Assembly: GCF_019800665.1 (NCBI RefSeq)
Contig: NZ_JAHVKO010000001.1
Location: forward strand, 868,001 to 932,000
Length of the DNA stretch: 64,000 nucleotides
Reading direction: 5' to 3'
Source of the DNA: Microbulbifer agarilyticus
GTDB taxonomy: Bacteria > Pseudomonadota > Gammaproteobacteria > Pseudomonadales > Cellvibrionaceae
The position numbers were made by a program, and so were the translations under genes. Within the stretch, counting starts at the first letter, position 1. Each line of letters opens with the position of its first letter. Shown here piece after piece: positions 63,385 through 64,000 of this stretch. The notes beneath the pieces were generated by a model. That model had not been told where the DNA came from. It saw only the letters and a list, made by a program, of their open reading frames with translations, and did not search any database.

Positions 63385-64000
63385 CTAACGGCCATCAGCC
63401 GCCACCGGCCACCAACCGATATTTACCGGTCGTTCATTGGTAAATTCGGTGTAATCACGTCGTAAATCAAACGTTTGCGTGTTGTATGGGCGCTGGATGA
63501 TCAGCGCATCGTGCAAACACCAGCCGGCACCCTCCGCACACCCGGAATCGACTTCCAACGCTAGATATTGAAATATGCCCGGGTAGCGCACTGCCATCGC
63601 CTGCATGTCCGCATTGTTAGACGAGCGACTTTCGGTCACTATGTCTTTCGCCGCCACCGCCAGCGCCCGTTCAATCAATTGCAATGCAGGCGACCCCAGA
63701 GCCAAATCGCCTCCCACAAGGCCCTCACCAGAACCCCCATCAAGGTTTATATAGGTAACGGCATTTATAAAGCGGGCTCGCAGGGCCGAATGAGCCGCCA
63801 CCTGATTTAGCCATTGATGAGCCGGAAAACTGCCGCTGGAATGTGCGACAAGCACAATGCGCCGTATCGATGGATCGTTACCCAGTCTGTCGATGCTGGC
63901 GGCGATCGGTAACTCCCGCTCTTCATAGAAAACACTTTGCGGCCCAGCAAATACCCAGGCCAAATTCACCGCACGGACCGCCGGCTGCTGAAGCAAGGCG
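63385..64000 (-). CDS. Alpha/beta-hydrolase-like protein, N-terminus cut by window edge
   Basis: The frame is open to the right edge; about 204 C-terminal residues are present. RRIVLVAHSSGSFPAHQWLNQV carries the nucleophile-elbow-like AHSSGS (core VAHSSGSF). A second half has LDGGSGEGLVGGD and IVTESRSSNNADM, and ends in WCLHDALIIQRPYNTQTFDLRRDYTEF. This suggests a serine-hydrolase fold of unknown specificity. The end overlaps a possible ATG of the M14 gene by eleven bases, so the two may be cotranscribed. Confidence 0.6.
   Translation of the reverse strand, partial: ALLQQPAVRAVNLAWVFAGPQSVFYEERELPIAASIDRLGNDPSIRRIVLVAHSSGSFPAHQWLNQVAAHSALRARFINAVTYINLDGGSGEGLVGGDLALGSPALQLIERALAVAAKDIVTESRSSNNADMQAMAVRYPGIFQYLALEVDSGCAEGAGWCLHDALIIQRPYNTQTFDLRRDYTEFTNERPVNIGWWPVAADGR

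Overview
The window looks like chromosomal DNA of a moderately GC-rich marine-type gammaproteobacterium, probably Cellvibrionales and Microbulbifer-like. That assignment is an inference from gene content. CmoA/CmoB, RsmJ, SlyX, GreB, YciH/SUI1, a YchJ-like protein, TruC and a LexA-controlled YebG are a typical gammaproteobacterial set. Secreted and lipid-anchored peptidases, amidohydrolases and surface proteins are plentiful. I saw no tRNA, rRNA, insertion sequence, prophage or CRISPR array. Genes are dense, and both edges cut a gene: an M16C peptidase on the left and an alpha/beta-hydrolase-like protein on the right.

Layout. 1-2.4 kb: end of a PreP-like peptidase, then cmoA-cmoB for wobble uridine modification. 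2.6-10.5 kb: serine deaminase, RsmJ, small envelope proteins, an OmpA/glycine-zipper lipoprotein, SlyX, a class C beta-lactamase-like hydrolase and a Kv-type channel. 10.7-19.2 kb: YciH, a large membrane protein resembling an M48 peptidase that lost its zinc site, an AGCS symporter, an S9 peptidase, GreB and a ThuA-like protein. 19.3-25.3 kb: acyl-CoA dehydrogenase, EamA exporter, and an Lrp regulator divergent from putA. 25.3-30.5 kb: an orphan curlin-repeat protein, about 1.2 kb without genes, and an unusually long di-haem peroxidase-family protein.

30.6-38.8 kb is the most coherent block. An ECF sigma factor and a ChrR-type zinc/cupin anti-sigma factor diverge from a tightly overlapping seven-gene operon: NTF2-like, SDR, FAD oxidoreductase, DUF1365, Cfa-type methyltransferase, DUF2878 and a lipoprotein. 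Both sides of the 200-bp gap carry the same promoter-like pattern, TRATCC-N16-CGTARA. The simplest reading is a singlet-oxygen-type stress regulon that remodels membrane fatty acids.

38.9-50.8 kb carries aromatic and general amino acid metabolism: fused indolepyruvate:ferredoxin oxidoreductase with a divergent Lrp, an M3 oligopeptidase, a GST, class II DAHP synthase, an aromatic aminotransferase, a MarR regulator and maleylacetoacetate isomerase. 50.8-53.7 kb is an operon of DUF6249 protein, a second ECF sigma factor, a probable membrane anti-sigma partner and a prolyl-4-hydroxylase-like oxygenase. 53.9-64 kb holds a DUF924 protein, yebG behind two tandem LexA boxes, a MAPEG protein, two amidohydrolases in tandem (one without metal ligands), a hybrid histidine kinase, a YchJ-like protein, TruC and an M14 carboxypeptidase lipoprotein.
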